Assembly (NCBI GenBank): GCA_034003325.1
Contig: JAVEYW010000003.1
Span: 186,001-250,000, forward strand
Source: Desulfobacterales bacterium
GTDB lineage: Bacteria; Desulfobacterota; Desulfobacteria; Desulfobacterales; JAFDDL01
Length of the DNA: 64,000 bases
Reading direction: 5' to 3'
Below, piece after piece: positions 17,839 through 27,166 of this stretch. The notes beneath the pieces were generated by a model. It ran no database searches and was not told where the DNA came from. It saw only the letters and a program-made list of their open reading frames with translations. A program made the translations under genes and the position numbers. Every line of letters starts with the position of its first letter. Within the stretch, counting starts at the first letter, position 1.

Positions 17839-19046
17839 ATGAGACCAGGCAGATTTACAAGCTTGCCGGCTTCGCGGTTCTGTTGAATCTTTTTCTTGCC
17901 GCCATAAAAGCCCTTCTTGCACATATTTCGGGGAGTCTTGCCATAACCGCCAGCGCCATCGACTCCGGAACCGATGCGGTTGCCTCCCTTGTGATTTATG
18001 GCGGGGTGCGGCTGTCCACAAAAAAAACACGTGCGTTTCCACTAGGGCTTTATAAACTTGAAAACGTCGCTTCCGTTATCGTCGCACTTTTTATTTTTAT
18101 TGCAGGGTATGAGATTGTCCGGGAAATTCTGTCTCCGGTCGAAAGTTCACCACATATCTCTTTATCATACATTATGCTCCTTTTTGCCGGCACCGTGATT
18201 ACTCTCCTTTTTGGCATGTACGCAATATATATTGGGCGAAAGACAGAATCCCCCACTCTGATTGCCGAGGGAAAACACCGTCAGGTTGATGTGCTCTCGT
18301 CGATTGTGGTTTTGATTTCGGTTACCCTGAGCTATTTCGATCTCCGTGTAAATATGTTAGGCGTCACCTTCGATCAGGTTGGAGCGGCACTGATCCTTAT
18401 TTTTATCGCCCATACCGGATGGCAATTGCTCTCTGACGGTATGCGCGTCCTTCTTGATGCGTCGATTGATCTTCCGACCCTGGACAGCATCCGTGAGATT
18501 ATAAAGAGTGAGCCAATGGTGAGTGAGATCAAGTCTCTCATGGGAAGAAACGCCGGCAGATTCAGGTTTATTCAAACGACCATAACCTTGAAGACGGAAA
18601 ACCTGGAAAAGGCGCATCGGATCAGTGAAGATATTAAAATAAACATCCGGAATCAAATTACGCACGTTGAAAAAGTGAACATTCATTATCAACCCCAAGA
18701 GAAAACGCACGACCGGGTGGCCTTGCCCCTTGAGGAAGGACAGGACCGGATCAGCATGCACCTTGGAGAAGCGCCTTACTTTGGCATTGTACACATCCGT
18801 CGAAAGGACAAAGAAATCGAAAAAATTGAAATTTTAGAGAACCCCTTTCGATCGGTAGAGACGGCAAAAGGCATTCGTGTGGCGGAATGGTTGGTAAAAA
18901 ATAGGGTGGAACGCGTTGGATTAAAAGAGGATGTTTCCCATAAAGGGCCGGGCTATGTGTTTGCAAATGGAGGAGTAAGGATACATATCATATCGGCGGC
19001 GCAGATAGATCATGCGATCGATGCGATCGTCTCTGAAACTTCATAA
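17760..19046 (+). CDS. Cation diffusion facilitator with C-terminal NifX/dinitrogenase-cofactor-like domain
   Basis: Encodes up to 428 residues. The start is uncertain: TTG 17760 and TTG 17811 are both in frame, and codons before about 17838 overlap the antisense mscS remnant, so the original start may have been lost. Six membrane helices span about residues 35-235. The metal sites SAIDSGTDAV (D-x3-D) and KHRQVD (H-x3-D) match CDF transporters, while the usual HPFGHGKxE loop reads FPLGLYKLE. Residues about 235-310 are the cytoplasmic CDF domain. The tail (about 325-425) resembles NifX/NafY-type cofactor-binding domains (GIRVAEWLV, VGLKEDVSHKGPGY). It probably exports a divalent metal; the tail may sense metal or cofactor. 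Confidence 0.78.
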   Translation: MTLLSDSSLIAIFDGGYLRIRSFSANDETRQIYKLAGFAVLLNLFLAAIKALLAHISGSLAITASAIDSGTDAVASLVIYGGVRLSTKKTRAFPLGLYKLENVASVIVALFIFIAGYEIVREILSPVESSPHISLSYIMLLFAGTVITLLFGMYAIYIGRKTESPTLIAEGKHRQVDVLSSIVVLISVTLSYFDLRVNMLGVTFDQVGAALILIFIAHTGWQLLSDGMRVLLDASIDLPTLDSIREIIKSEPMVSEIKSLMGRNAGRFRFIQTTITLKTENLEKAHRISEDIKINIRNQITHVEKVNIHYQPQEKTHDRVALPLEEGQDRISMHLGEAPYFGIVHIRRKDKEIEKIEILENPFRSVETAKGIRVAEWLVKNRVERVGLKEDVSHKGPGYVFANGGVRIHIISAAQIDHAIDAIVSETS

Positions 19047-19286
19047 AACATCACTGCTTTTGATTGCCCAATCTCACCAAACGGCACAGTTTTTGTTGTT
19101 CGCGATACGGTTGACATGTTCTTTTGGCGCATGCTTATTTATGTGGTCGGCCGCGAAAAAAAAGGGTTTAGGAAAAATTATCGACTTCACCTGCTCTAAG
19201 ATGGATATTACCAATTGAATACAAGCCGACACCCGGCCCGGTGAGGGTGTTTAAGCGCCGCCTTCAGGTATAGGAAGGTTCTTGTG

Positions 19287-21290
19287 ATGATAAACGAGAA
19301 AATCTATCCAGGGCAAAAAACGGATTTGCGAAGTCGGGCTGAAAGGGCTTGCCGGGAGAAATTCGCCCAACGACCGGCCATTCCGGAAACGCTCACCCCT
19401 GAAGTTGCCCGGAAAATGATCCATGAACTGAAGGTTTACCAGGAGGAGCTTGAGATACAAAACGAGGAGCTGCGCCAGGCATACGAAGAGCTGGATATTT
19501 TGCGGGCCCGCTACTTTGATCTGTATGAACTGGCGCCGGCGGGCTATTTCACCCTCTCCGAGAAAGGGATGGTTCTTGAGGCAAATCTCACTGCCGCGAC
19601 CCAACTGGGCTTGGCGCGTAGCGACCTAATCCATCAGCCCATTACCCGGTGGATTTTCAACGAGGATCAACCAATCTATTACCGTCACCACAAACTGCTT
19701 TTTGAAACCGGAAAGGGGCGGTCATTTGAACTACGCATGGTGAAGACGAACGCCGGGGAATTTTGGGCGCACATAGAAGCGATGCTCTCCGAACATACCG
19801 ACGGTGCGTCGGTTTGCCACGTCATCATCAGTGATATTTCCGATACGAAGAGAATTGAGTCCCGACTAAATGAAAGGGTAAAGGAATTACGCGGCCTATA
19901 TGATATTTCGACCCTGCTGGGAAACCCTGCCCTGTCCTTTGATGAGAAGTTGATACAAACGGTGAGGCTCATTCCGACAACCTTCCAGCTTCCTGAAATC
20001 GCCGCCGCACGAATCGAAACTGCCGGAAAGACCTATCAGACGCCCCTTTTTAAGGAAACCCAGTGGATGACGGCCTGCGATATTCATGCGTTCGGCAAAC
20101 CGGTCGGACGCGTAACCCTTTGCTATATAAAGAAACAGGCATTTCTGCCGGAGGAAAAACGGTTTATCCGTGCCATCGCCGAGAGAATCAGTCATGCCGT
20201 CGAGAACAAGCAGCTCATGGCGTCTTTGCGTAAAAGCGAAGACCGATTCCGTCAGGCCGTCAATGCGACAAAAGACGGCATATGGGAATGGGATATTCAA
20301 ACCGGCCTGGAATATTTTTCTCCCAGGTGGTGCAAGATAGTCGGATATTCGGCTGATGACCCGGAGCTGGTCCACACATACGAGGGCTGGGCTTCCAGAA
20401 TCCACCCCGATGATGTTGCACGCGTGAGGGCTGCGTTGCAAAATCATCTCGAACAGGGCACGCCCTATGACGTTGAATATCGGCATTTGCACAAATCGGG
20501 CGAATATCGGTGGCAAAATTCCATAGGGCAGGCAATTTTTGATGAAAAGGGCACCCCCTGTCGAATGGTCGGTTGCATTCGGGATATCACCGCGCGGAAA
20601 CTGGCAGAAGAAAAACTTCATTTTCTTTCTACCCAACTGCTGGTTTCCAAGGAAAAAGAACAACATCGCATTGCCATGGAACTGCACGATCAGACGGGTC
20701 AGGATCTTATGGTGCTTAAATTGCGACTGGAAGCCATAAAAAACCGGATGCGAAAGGATCAACCCAAGCTGAAACGGGAGGTTGAAGAAACCCTCGTGTT
20801 TGTGGATGAAATCGTTGAGGATATTCGTCGCCTCGTTTACGGCTTGAGTCCGGACCAGCTCCAGTCCCTGGGGCTTTCAGCCGCAGTGTCGGCGATGATT
20901 CGAAATTATTCACAGAAAACAGGAATTCCCGTCGACTTGGACGTGACAGCCCTGAATGTGGCGTTTGCGCCGGAAAAAGAGATCGTTCTCTACCGTATTT
21001 TTCAGGAAGCCCTGACCAATATCTACAAACACGCGCATGCCCGAAAGATTCGGATCGACATTTATCGTCAAAAAGACGCGCTATTCCTTAAAATCAAAGA
21101 CGACGGAACAGGTTTTAACTTGGGCAGCTATCAAAAGAGCACCGCAGGTGGCGAACGGGGAATGGGTTTGGCCGCAATGGAATTGCGGGCGCGTATGATC
21201 GCGGCGGACCTAAAGATTGTCAGCGGGCCGGGGGAAGGTACGGAAATCAGCCTTTTGGTGCCGATAAATGGCAAGGGCGCCGTATCATGA
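19287..21290 (+). CDS. PAS-domain sensor histidine kinase, NarL-type (HisKA_3)
   Basis: Encodes 667 residues from ATG 19287 (GTG 19284 also possible) with AGGAAGG upstream. After an N-terminal coiled coil (about 30-75) come a PAS domain (LYELAPAGYFTL), a GAF-like region (about 215-310), a second PAS/PAC domain (about 325-445) with SPRWCKIVGYS, a dimerisation helix with the phospho-acceptor in MELHDQTGQ, and a C-terminal HATPase (QEALTNIYKHAHA, DDGTGF, GMGLAAMELRA). There is no transmembrane segment, so it senses a cytoplasmic signal. No response regulator is adjacent, making it an orphan. Confidence 0.88.
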   Translation: MINEKIYPGQKTDLRSRAERACREKFAQRPAIPETLTPEVARKMIHELKVYQEELEIQNEELRQAYEELDILRARYFDLYELAPAGYFTLSEKGMVLEANLTAATQLGLARSDLIHQPITRWIFNEDQPIYYRHHKLLFETGKGRSFELRMVKTNAGEFWAHIEAMLSEHTDGASVCHVIISDISDTKRIESRLNERVKELRGLYDISTLLGNPALSFDEKLIQTVRLIPTTFQLPEIAAARIETAGKTYQTPLFKETQWMTACDIHAFGKPVGRVTLCYIKKQAFLPEEKRFIRAIAERISHAVENKQLMASLRKSEDRFRQAVNATKDGIWEWDIQTGLEYFSPRWCKIVGYSADDPELVHTYEGWASRIHPDDVARVRAALQNHLEQGTPYDVEYRHLHKSGEYRWQNSIGQAIFDEKGTPCRMVGCIRDITARKLAEEKLHFLSTQLLVSKEKEQHRIAMELHDQTGQDLMVLKLRLEAIKNRMRKDQPKLKREVEETLVFVDEIVEDIRRLVYGLSPDQLQSLGLSAAVSAMIRNYSQKTGIPVDLDVTALNVAFAPEKEIVLYRIFQEALTNIYKHAHARKIRIDIYRQKDALFLKIKDDGTGFNLGSYQKSTAGGERGMGLAAMELRARMIAADLKIVSGPGEGTEISLLVPINGKGAVS

Positions 21291-21689
21291 GCTAATGTAC
21301 ACCCCGAAGGGTGGATAACGCTGATCTGACATTGCTGACCATCCCCTGCCATAGCCCTACTGAATGCCCCAGCGTCATTGTGGCACATGTGTAAAATAAT
21401 GCCTCATTATTGTGGAATTTACTTCACATTGTTGCATTCTATTCATACATATAAATACGTATGTTTTCTCTTCAAAAGTACTATTTAAAATCATATCCGC
21501 CTTAAATTAAATATAAAATTAAAACATGTCGCATTATATAGATTTTTGTATGATTTTTGCGTATTTTTGTTAGATCAGAAGACTCCGGATTGTTTTTCTT
21601 TATTCGATTTAAATAATCAGTTTAAAAATTTTCAAATAGTTAATTGTCGGTTTAATAACATCTAAACCCCTGAAAGGAGAACAACGGTT
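21291..21689. other. A/T-rich intergenic region before the diheme peroxidase gene
   Basis: About 400 bp, strongly A/T-rich from 21390 on, with no gene seen. It holds a perfect 7-bp inverted repeat AATAATG/CATTATT (21395-21411) and a CATAC/GTATG dyad near 21445. These could be regulator sites for the peroxidase, but no promoter could be fixed. Confidence 0.4.
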
Positions 21690-22865
21690 ATGAAAAAGCA
21701 AGTGGCTATTTTATTTCTATCAGTTGCTCTTATTATCCTGCCCACTGTGCTTTTGGCTGATGGGCTTACACCCACTGAGCAACTCGGTAAGTTTCTATTT
21801 TTTGACGAAAATCTTTCCGTTAAACCTGGCATGTCCTGTGCCACCTGCCATGCTCCTGAGGTCGGCTTTACCGGTCCAGATGCCGTCATCAATGACACAC
21901 TGGCTGTTTATCCCGGCGTCATTCATACGCGTGCGGGAAACCGTAAGCCCCCTACTGCTGCTTATGGTGGTCAGAGTCCCGTAATGTACTATGACGAGGA
22001 CGAAGCGCTATGGATTGGTGGGATGTTTTGGGACGGCAGAGCAACCGGGTTGACGCTCGGCGATCCGCTGGCGGAACAGGCCATGGGTCCTTTCCTAAAT
22101 CCTGTGGAACAAAATATTCCCAATATGCGCTTGGCGGTCCTTAAAGTGGCCCTCTCGGACTATGCAGATCTTTACGAAGCGTTATATGGTCCGGTCGATT
22201 TTATGAACGATGTTGCCGGAAGTTATGAAAATATCGCTCGCGCCATCGCTGCTTATGAGAGATCCGCCGAAGTGAATCCCTTCAGTTCAAAATACGACGC
22301 ATATCTCAAAGGAGGGGCGGAATTAACCGCGGAAGAGGCCTGGGGACTTGAGCTGTTTGAGGGCAAGGCCATGTGTTCAGCCTGTCATGTTAGTGCGCCA
22401 GGATCAAACGGTGAACCACCGTTGTTTACCGACTTTACCTATGATAATCTCGGAGTTCCTAAAAACCCCGACAATCCTTTTTATGATCAGCCGAAAAAGA
22501 TCAATCCGGATGGAGAAGACTGGATCGATTATGGGCTTGGTGGGTTCCTAAAAAGTATTGGAAAAGAGTATGATGTATACGCTCCGGAGCTGGGAAAACA
22601 GAAAGTGCCCACCCTTCGAAATGTGGACAAAAGACCTTATCCCGAATTTGTGAAAGCCTATGCACACAATGGGTTTTTTAAGTCTCTGGAAGATATTACA
22701 CATTTTTACAACACAAGAGATGTAGAGCCATGGCCGGCCCCCGAGGTTGCAGAAAATGTCAATACCGATGAATTGGGCAACCTGGGCCTGACTGCTGATG
22801 AAGAGGCCGCCATTGTAGCTTTTATGAAAACACTATCTGATGGATACGTCGCGCCTCAGCCTTAA
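21690..22865 (+). CDS. Diheme cytochrome c peroxidase (MauG/CcpA family)
   Basis: Encodes 391 residues from ATG 21690 with AAGGAGA upstream. A signal peptide (residues 1-23, ending LLADG) exports it to the periplasm. Two heme-attachment sites, CATCH (about residues 50-54) and CSACH (about 230-234), lie in the two halves expected of bacterial diheme peroxidases, with the family segments FFDENLS and MFWDGRA and the late YAHNGFFKSLEDI. It reduces hydrogen peroxide with electrons from c-type cytochromes, which suits oxygen defence in an anaerobe. It is a monocistronic unit: A/T-rich upstream region, strong terminator downstream. Confidence 0.9.
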   Translation: MKKQVAILFLSVALIILPTVLLADGLTPTEQLGKFLFFDENLSVKPGMSCATCHAPEVGFTGPDAVINDTLAVYPGVIHTRAGNRKPPTAAYGGQSPVMYYDEDEALWIGGMFWDGRATGLTLGDPLAEQAMGPFLNPVEQNIPNMRLAVLKVALSDYADLYEALYGPVDFMNDVAGSYENIARAIAAYERSAEVNPFSSKYDAYLKGGAELTAEEAWGLELFEGKAMCSACHVSAPGSNGEPPLFTDFTYDNLGVPKNPDNPFYDQPKKINPDGEDWIDYGLGGFLKSIGKEYDVYAPELGKQKVPTLRNVDKRPYPEFVKAYAHNGFFKSLEDITHFYNTRDVEPWPAPEVAENVNTDELGNLGLTADEEAAIVAFMKTLSDGYVAPQP

Positions 22866-22911
22866 CTAACTAACTAACGTTAGGAGAGATAAAATAAACA
22901 GGCCGGGGTAA

Positions 22912-22949
22912 AGAAAGGCAGGATTATTGTATCCTGCCTTTCTATTTAT
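22912..22949 (+). terminator. Intrinsic terminator after the peroxidase gene
   Basis: AGAAAGGCAGGAT (22912-22924) and ATCCTGCCTTTCT (22931-22943) form a perfect 13-bp stem with a 6-base loop, followed by ATTTAT. Short TAAC repeats just after the stop codon (22863-22879) add stops in other frames. Confidence 0.8.
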
Positions 22950-23104
22950 AAGCCGATATCTCGGATTTTTCATATTCTGTTGCGTACAACCTTTTTCATT
23001 TAAAAGCAGTCGATTTACCACAACCGCATCCAACCAGAGAAGAACGCTTGCCAAACCCATCCATAGTCCGCTACCTTTTAAAATGTTGCAAAGGGATAAG
23101 GCGG

Positions 23105-23920
23105 CTATTTTGCCTTATGTTCGTAAATGTGGACGTCTCGTTGCGGAAACGGAATAGAAATGCCTTGCGCATCGAATTCTTTTTTGATGTTCTCCGTAAC
23201 GGAAAAATATACATTCCAGTAATCGTCGGCCTTTACCCACGGGCGGACGATAAAATTGACACTGCTGTCGGCCAGCTCGCTTAAAGCAACTATTGGCGGG
23301 GGATTCTTGAGGATTCGATCGTCATCGGCAAGGGTGTCGATGATAATCTTTTTGGCGTTGTCGATGTTGTCCTGATAGCTGATACCGAAAACAAGATCGA
23401 CCCTTCGTGTGCCCTTTGTCGACCAATTGACGATATTATCCTCGGTTAACTTATGGTTTGGGATAATGATGGTTTTATTATCCGGTGTGGTTAACTGGGT
23501 TGTAAATATCTGAATTTTTTCAACCGTACCGGCGACACCGGCCGCTTCAATGAAATCGGACACCCTAAACGGACGGAAAAGGAGCAGGAGAAAACCCGCC
23601 GCGAAATTGGAAAGCGAGCCCTGAAGCGCCAGGCCTATGGCTAATCCAGCCGCTCCCAAAACGGCAATAAAGGATGTCGTTTGAATTCCAATCTGGCTGA
23701 GGGCGGCCAGAATAATGAAAATCAAAAGCGCCGTATAGGTCAGATTGGAGGCAAAAGTGGTGATGGTCGGATCAATCCGTCGTCTCTCCATGATATTATG
23801 AATGACCTTTTCGACGATTTTTGCAGCCCAACGCCCGAAAATAATAATAGCCAACGCGGCTATAATTTTAATACCGTAAATAGTTAGCAATTCCCAAATT
23901 TTCGGCAACAGATTTTCCAT
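23105..23920 (-). CDS. mscS: Small-conductance mechanosensitive channel, MscS family
   Basis: Encodes 271 residues. Three N-terminal membrane helices are visible (about 10-30, 55-80 and 85-110). The third is the glycine/alanine-rich pore helix GAAGLAIGLALQGSLSNFAAG, split here by its kink at residues near GLAIG. The cytoplasmic beta domain follows (FRVSDFIEAAGVAGTVEKI) and the C-terminal mixed domain (PWVKADDYWNVYF) with FPQRDVHIYE at the end. It opens on membrane tension to release solutes in osmotic downshock. A segment of it (23217-23335) is duplicated at 17722-17838. Confidence 0.92.
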   Translation of the reverse strand: MENLLPKIWELLTIYGIKIIAALAIIIFGRWAAKIVEKVIHNIMERRRIDPTITTFASNLTYTALLIFIILAALSQIGIQTTSFIAVLGAAGLAIGLALQGSLSNFAAGFLLLLFRPFRVSDFIEAAGVAGTVEKIQIFTTQLTTPDNKTIIIPNHKLTEDNIVNWSTKGTRRVDLVFGISYQDNIDNAKKIIIDTLADDDRILKNPPPIVALSELADSSVNFIVRPWVKADDYWNVYFSVTENIKKEFDAQGISIPFPQRDVHIYEHKAK

Positions 23921-24160
23921 TTCAAACCTCGCTCAAGGGGTCTGGTTGTTTAAAAATAAATGGCGGCATGGTGCGGAAAAAAATTCGTTTCAATTGCGGC
24001 TGTCGAATCTAAAATGAAACCAAATCGACGAACCGGCAACCGCAGCGTTAAGGTTATCTATGATTGGTTTGAATTGTCAAGGCTCGTTTTTTGTTTTATG
24101 AAGCCACGAATGTTGGTGCCACAAGGGGTTATAGGGCATAATGCCCGCAACCCATCAAAA

Positions 24161-24201
24161 GCAAAAAGGCTTGCAGTTATTTTTGCTGCAAGCCTTTTTG
24201 C
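24161..24201 (-). terminator. Terminator of the tRNA-Leu gene
   Basis: GCAAAAAGGCTTGCAG and CTGCAAGCCTTTTTGC form a perfect 16-bp stem with a 9-base loop. On the minus strand it begins 8 bases after the tRNA CCA end, and the T-rich arm supplies the U tract. Confidence 0.85.
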
Positions 24202-24208
24202 TTGTAAA

Positions 24209-24295
24209 TGGTGCCGAAGAGAAGACTCGAACTTCCACCGGGAATCCCCGACTAGACCCTGAACCTAGCGCGTCTACCAATTCCGCCACTTCGGC
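24209..24295 (-). tRNA. tRNA-Leu (anticodon CAG)
   Basis: An 87-nt tRNA on the minus strand with encoded CCA. The acceptor stem is GCCGAAG/CTTCGGC, the D arm holds the GGCGGAATTGGTAGAC class II pattern, the anticodon stem is CTAGG/TCTAG around loop TTCAGGG (CAG), a long variable arm follows and the T arm contains GTTCGAGTC. The long variable arm and identity elements fit tRNA-Leu decoding CUG. It is framed by a good promoter and a perfect terminator, so it is a single-gene unit. Confidence 0.96.
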
Positions 24296-24313
24296 GTGGT
24301 GATTGTGGCTGGG

Positions 24314-24342
24314 CTTATATGATTTTCTATAAAGCCTGTCAA
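24314..24342 (-). promoter_or_regulatory. Promoter of tRNA-Leu
   Basis: On the minus strand, TTGACA (24342-24337), a 17-bp spacer and TATAAG (24319-24314) lie about 19 bp before the tRNA 5' end. Confidence 0.75.
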
Positions 24343-24440
24343 GTTGAAATTAAAGGTCTTGGAATTAAAAAGAAAGAAAGGTCAAGGCAGTTTAAAAATA
24401 GGTTATTATAGTTTTAAATACTTGTTAACACAATTTAATA

Positions 24441-24469
24441 TTGACATTATCGCGCTTAGCGCTTAATAA
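24441..24469 (+). promoter_or_regulatory. Possible promoter of ribF
   Basis: TTGACA (24441-24446) is followed after 17 bp by TAATAA. The spacer carries a small GCGC/GCGC dyad, and a second TTGACGTCAA palindrome lies 40 bp downstream, ahead of the start codon at 24529. Confidence 0.4.
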
Positions 24470-24528
24470 AGTGTCGAAATAAAGCTTGACGTCAATATAA
24501 CATAGCGTTCACCCTAAAAAATATTAAC

Positions 24529-25464
24529 ATGAAGATATTAAACGATATTGATTCAGCTAAAGGCCTGTGTGCCAATTCGGTCATTACCATCGGCAACTTT
24601 GACGGCGTACATATCGGTCATCAAGCACTGTTTCATGAAACAATTATGAAGGCGGACGCAATCGGCGGCACTTCAGTCGCCATGACCTTTGAACCCCACC
24701 CGATCAGACTTCTGAACATCGGAACACCGCCACCGCTGATTACATTATACGAACAAAAGGTTGAACTGATTTCTAAGGCCGGATTGGACTTTTTGATCTG
24801 CGTGCCGTTCACCCGTGAATTCGCTGCGATCAGCGCCGAAGCGTTTGTCGAGGACATCCTGATTAAGAAAATCGACATGAAGGCCATTGTCGTGGGAGAA
24901 GACTATAGTTATGGTCGAAACCGAGCAGGCAATCTCAACACGCTTAAGGCGGATGCGGCGCGATTCGGCTTTCAGATCATCGTTGTGCCGGGCATTCCAT
25001 TTGCCGGCGCTTCGATGGAGAGAATCAGCAGTACCCGCATTCGGGAATTGGTTATGGAAGGCAATATGCTGGAATCCCGAAAACTTTTGGGACGACACTA
25101 TCAAGTCCGCGGCACCGTGGTGACCGGTCGAAACAGGGGCGGAAAATTATTAGGGTTTCCGACCGCGAACATCAGCTTGCAAGACGAACTTCGCCCTAAA
25201 AACGGGGTTTATGCGGTAACAGTTGAGTGTTTGGATCATTTGTTCAAAGGCGTGGCCAATATCGGATACAGCCCTACTTTCGATGACAATCAGTTTACAG
25301 TGGAAGTCCATTTGCTTGACTTCAAGGGAGATCTTTACCAAAAGAAAATTCGCGTAAACTTCATCGACCGGATTCGCGATGAAATAAAATTTTCCGGCAT
25401 TAAAGAACTTTCCGATCAGATCAGAAAAGACATCGATCGGGCCCGGAACATGATCGCATTATAG
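24529..25464 (+). CDS. ribF: Bifunctional riboflavin kinase / FAD synthetase RibF
   Basis: Encodes 311 residues. The N-terminal nucleotidyltransferase (about 1-175) has TIGNFDGVHIGHQ and the ISSTRIREL motif that bind ATP and FMN. The C-terminal flavokinase (about 180-305) has GRNRGGKLLGFPTANI and NGVYAV. It converts riboflavin to FMN and then FAD in the cytoplasm. The gene stands alone, divergent from tRNA-Leu and 250 bp before def, with its own candidate promoter. Confidence 0.94.
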   Translation: MKILNDIDSAKGLCANSVITIGNFDGVHIGHQALFHETIMKADAIGGTSVAMTFEPHPIRLLNIGTPPPLITLYEQKVELISKAGLDFLICVPFTREFAAISAEAFVEDILIKKIDMKAIVVGEDYSYGRNRAGNLNTLKADAARFGFQIIVVPGIPFAGASMERISSTRIRELVMEGNMLESRKLLGRHYQVRGTVVTGRNRGGKLLGFPTANISLQDELRPKNGVYAVTVECLDHLFKGVANIGYSPTFDDNQFTVEVHLLDFKGDLYQKKIRVNFIDRIRDEIKFSGIKELSDQIRKDIDRARNMIAL

Positions 25465-25713
25465 TCACCCGCCGGTCGGCTTGTATTGATTTCTGATTAC
25501 TTGCCGCAAGGCCCAACCGGTGAAATGAAAAACCGGCGTTATGAACCATAGCATGGCGGTCTCGTTTCGGGTTTTTTCAGCCGTGCGCATTCGTATCGAT
25601 GAATTATACTGAATTCCCACACAATACTATAGTTCTCTCCGCTGAAAATTAAGCAATCATGACAAAATGAAAGTTTCGCCAACATATCTTTTGCGCCAAG
25701 CGAGGATAAGACT

Positions 25714-26223
25714 TTGTCAATACTTGAAATTATAACATATCCGAACAATTTTCTGCGACAATTGACCAAGGCTGTCGACAACATCACAGGCCAAACCCAG
25801 GACTTGATTGCCTCGATGGTGGAAACCATGTATGCCGCCCCCGGTGTCGGACTTGCAGCCAACCAGGTCGGCTCCGAGCAACGAATTCTAGTTTTTGATG
25901 CATCGAATCGCGATGAAACGCGTTCTCCGACCATACTGATCAATCCCAAAATCATCGAGCGGCATGGAGAAATCATTTCCGAAGACGAGGGCTGTTTGAG
26001 TGTTCCCGATTTTCGATCCAATGTCAGACGGGCCGAGTCGATTCTTGTTGAATGTGTGGACCGTGACGGAAATCCGCTCTCCATTGAAGCCAGTGGATTC
26101 CTGGCCATCATATTGCAGCATGAAATCGATCATCTGGAAGGCAAATTGTTTATAGATCATATCAGCAAGCTTAAACGCCAGCTGTTCACGCGCAGAATGA
26201 AAAAGCGCCTAAAAGACAGGTAA
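25714..26223 (+). CDS. def: Peptide deformylase
   Basis: Encodes 169 residues from TTG 25714, preceded by GAGGA. All three deformylase motifs are intact: GVGLAANQVG (residues about 46-55), EGCLS with the metal-binding Cys (about 91-95) and HEIDHLEG with the two metal-binding His (about 136-143). It removes the formyl group from nascent proteins. fmt follows after 5 bp and rsmB after that, the classical def-fmt-rsmB order. Confidence 0.95.
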   Translation: MSILEIITYPNNFLRQLTKAVDNITGQTQDLIASMVETMYAAPGVGLAANQVGSEQRILVFDASNRDETRSPTILINPKIIERHGEIISEDEGCLSVPDFRSNVRRAESILVECVDRDGNPLSIEASGFLAIILQHEIDHLEGKLFIDHISKLKRQLFTRRMKKRLKDR

Positions 26224-26228
26224 TTATT

Positions 26229-27161
26229 TTGTTTAATATCGTTTTTATGGGTACGCCCGAATTTGCAGTGCCTGCGCTTCAGGCCCTTTACGACCATCAA
26301 TACCCTATCCTTCAGGTCGTCACGCAGCCCGATCGGCCCAAAGGAAGGGGGCGAAAACCGATTTCCCCTCCGGTTAAACAGAAGGCGGAAGCCCTGGGGT
26401 ATTCTGTCATGCAACCGGACAGTATAAAAGCCGATGATGTCTATGAAGCGCTGTTCAAGCTCAAACCGGATCTTTTTGTGGTGGTGGCCTTCGGTCATAT
26501 TTTAACGAAGCGATTGCTTTTGCTGCCGCGGATAGGCGCTATCAACATTCACGCGTCCCTACTCCCAAAATATCGGGGCCCCGCGCCGATTCATCGGGCT
26601 ATTATTGCCGGCGAAACGCAAACCGGCATCACAACCATGATGATGAACGATGGGCTTGATACGGGAGATATTCTTATGTCCGAGTCACTGGCGATTCATG
26701 CTGACGATTCGGCAGCATCGCTGCATGACCGGCTATCCGAAATGGGCGCCATGTTACTGATAAAAACGCTGCAGGGGCTGGCATCCAACACCATTATACC
26801 CATTGCACAGAATCATGCGGAAGCAACTTACGCCCCTTTATTAAAAAAAGAGGAAGGACGAATCAACTGGTACCTTTCAGCCTCGGAACTGGAGCGTTTC
26901 ATTCGTGGAATGAAACCATGGCCCGGCGCCTATACCTTTTATGGCGATAAGCGGATAAAAATTTTCAAGGCCGCTGTAATTTCTGAAAATTCAAACACAA
27001 CACCGGGAACGGTGATTAAAGGCTTTCCCGATGAGTTGCGAGTTGCCACGGCCGAAGGCGTATTGTCCATTATAGAGCTTCAGGGCGAGTCCGGAAAACG
27101 GCTTTCCATAAAGGATTTTCTCAGGGGATGCGCCATCGCCCCGGGGGCAACATTCAACTGA
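26229..27161 (+). CDS. fmt: Methionyl-tRNA formyltransferase
   Basis: Encodes 310 residues from TTG 26229, five bases after def. The start FMGTPEFAVPAL, the folate-binding loop ASLLPKYRGPAPI and the catalytic NxHxSxxP-D pattern (N-I-H-A-S, later GLDTGDIL) are characteristic. The C-terminal OB-like domain carries the tRNA-binding end (RGMKPWPGAYT). It formylates initiator Met-tRNA. The product of this gene and deformylase act in sequence, and they are co-transcribed. Confidence 0.95.
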   Translation: MFNIVFMGTPEFAVPALQALYDHQYPILQVVTQPDRPKGRGRKPISPPVKQKAEALGYSVMQPDSIKADDVYEALFKLKPDLFVVVAFGHILTKRLLLLPRIGAINIHASLLPKYRGPAPIHRAIIAGETQTGITTMMMNDGLDTGDILMSESLAIHADDSAASLHDRLSEMGAMLLIKTLQGLASNTIIPIAQNHAEATYAPLLKKEEGRINWYLSASELERFIRGMKPWPGAYTFYGDKRIKIFKAAVISENSNTTPGTVIKGFPDELRVATAEGVLSIIELQGESGKRLSIKDFLRGCAIAPGATFN

Positions 27162-27166
27162 ATCAA

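Noticed and set aside
19896-20762. Long antisense open frame across the histidine kinase gene
   Set aside because: It mirrors the kinase coding sequence and shows no domain of its own.
22863-22879. Short TAAC tandem repeat as a phase-variation site
   Set aside because: It lies after the stop codon of the peroxidase gene and before a terminator, so slippage would not change a protein.
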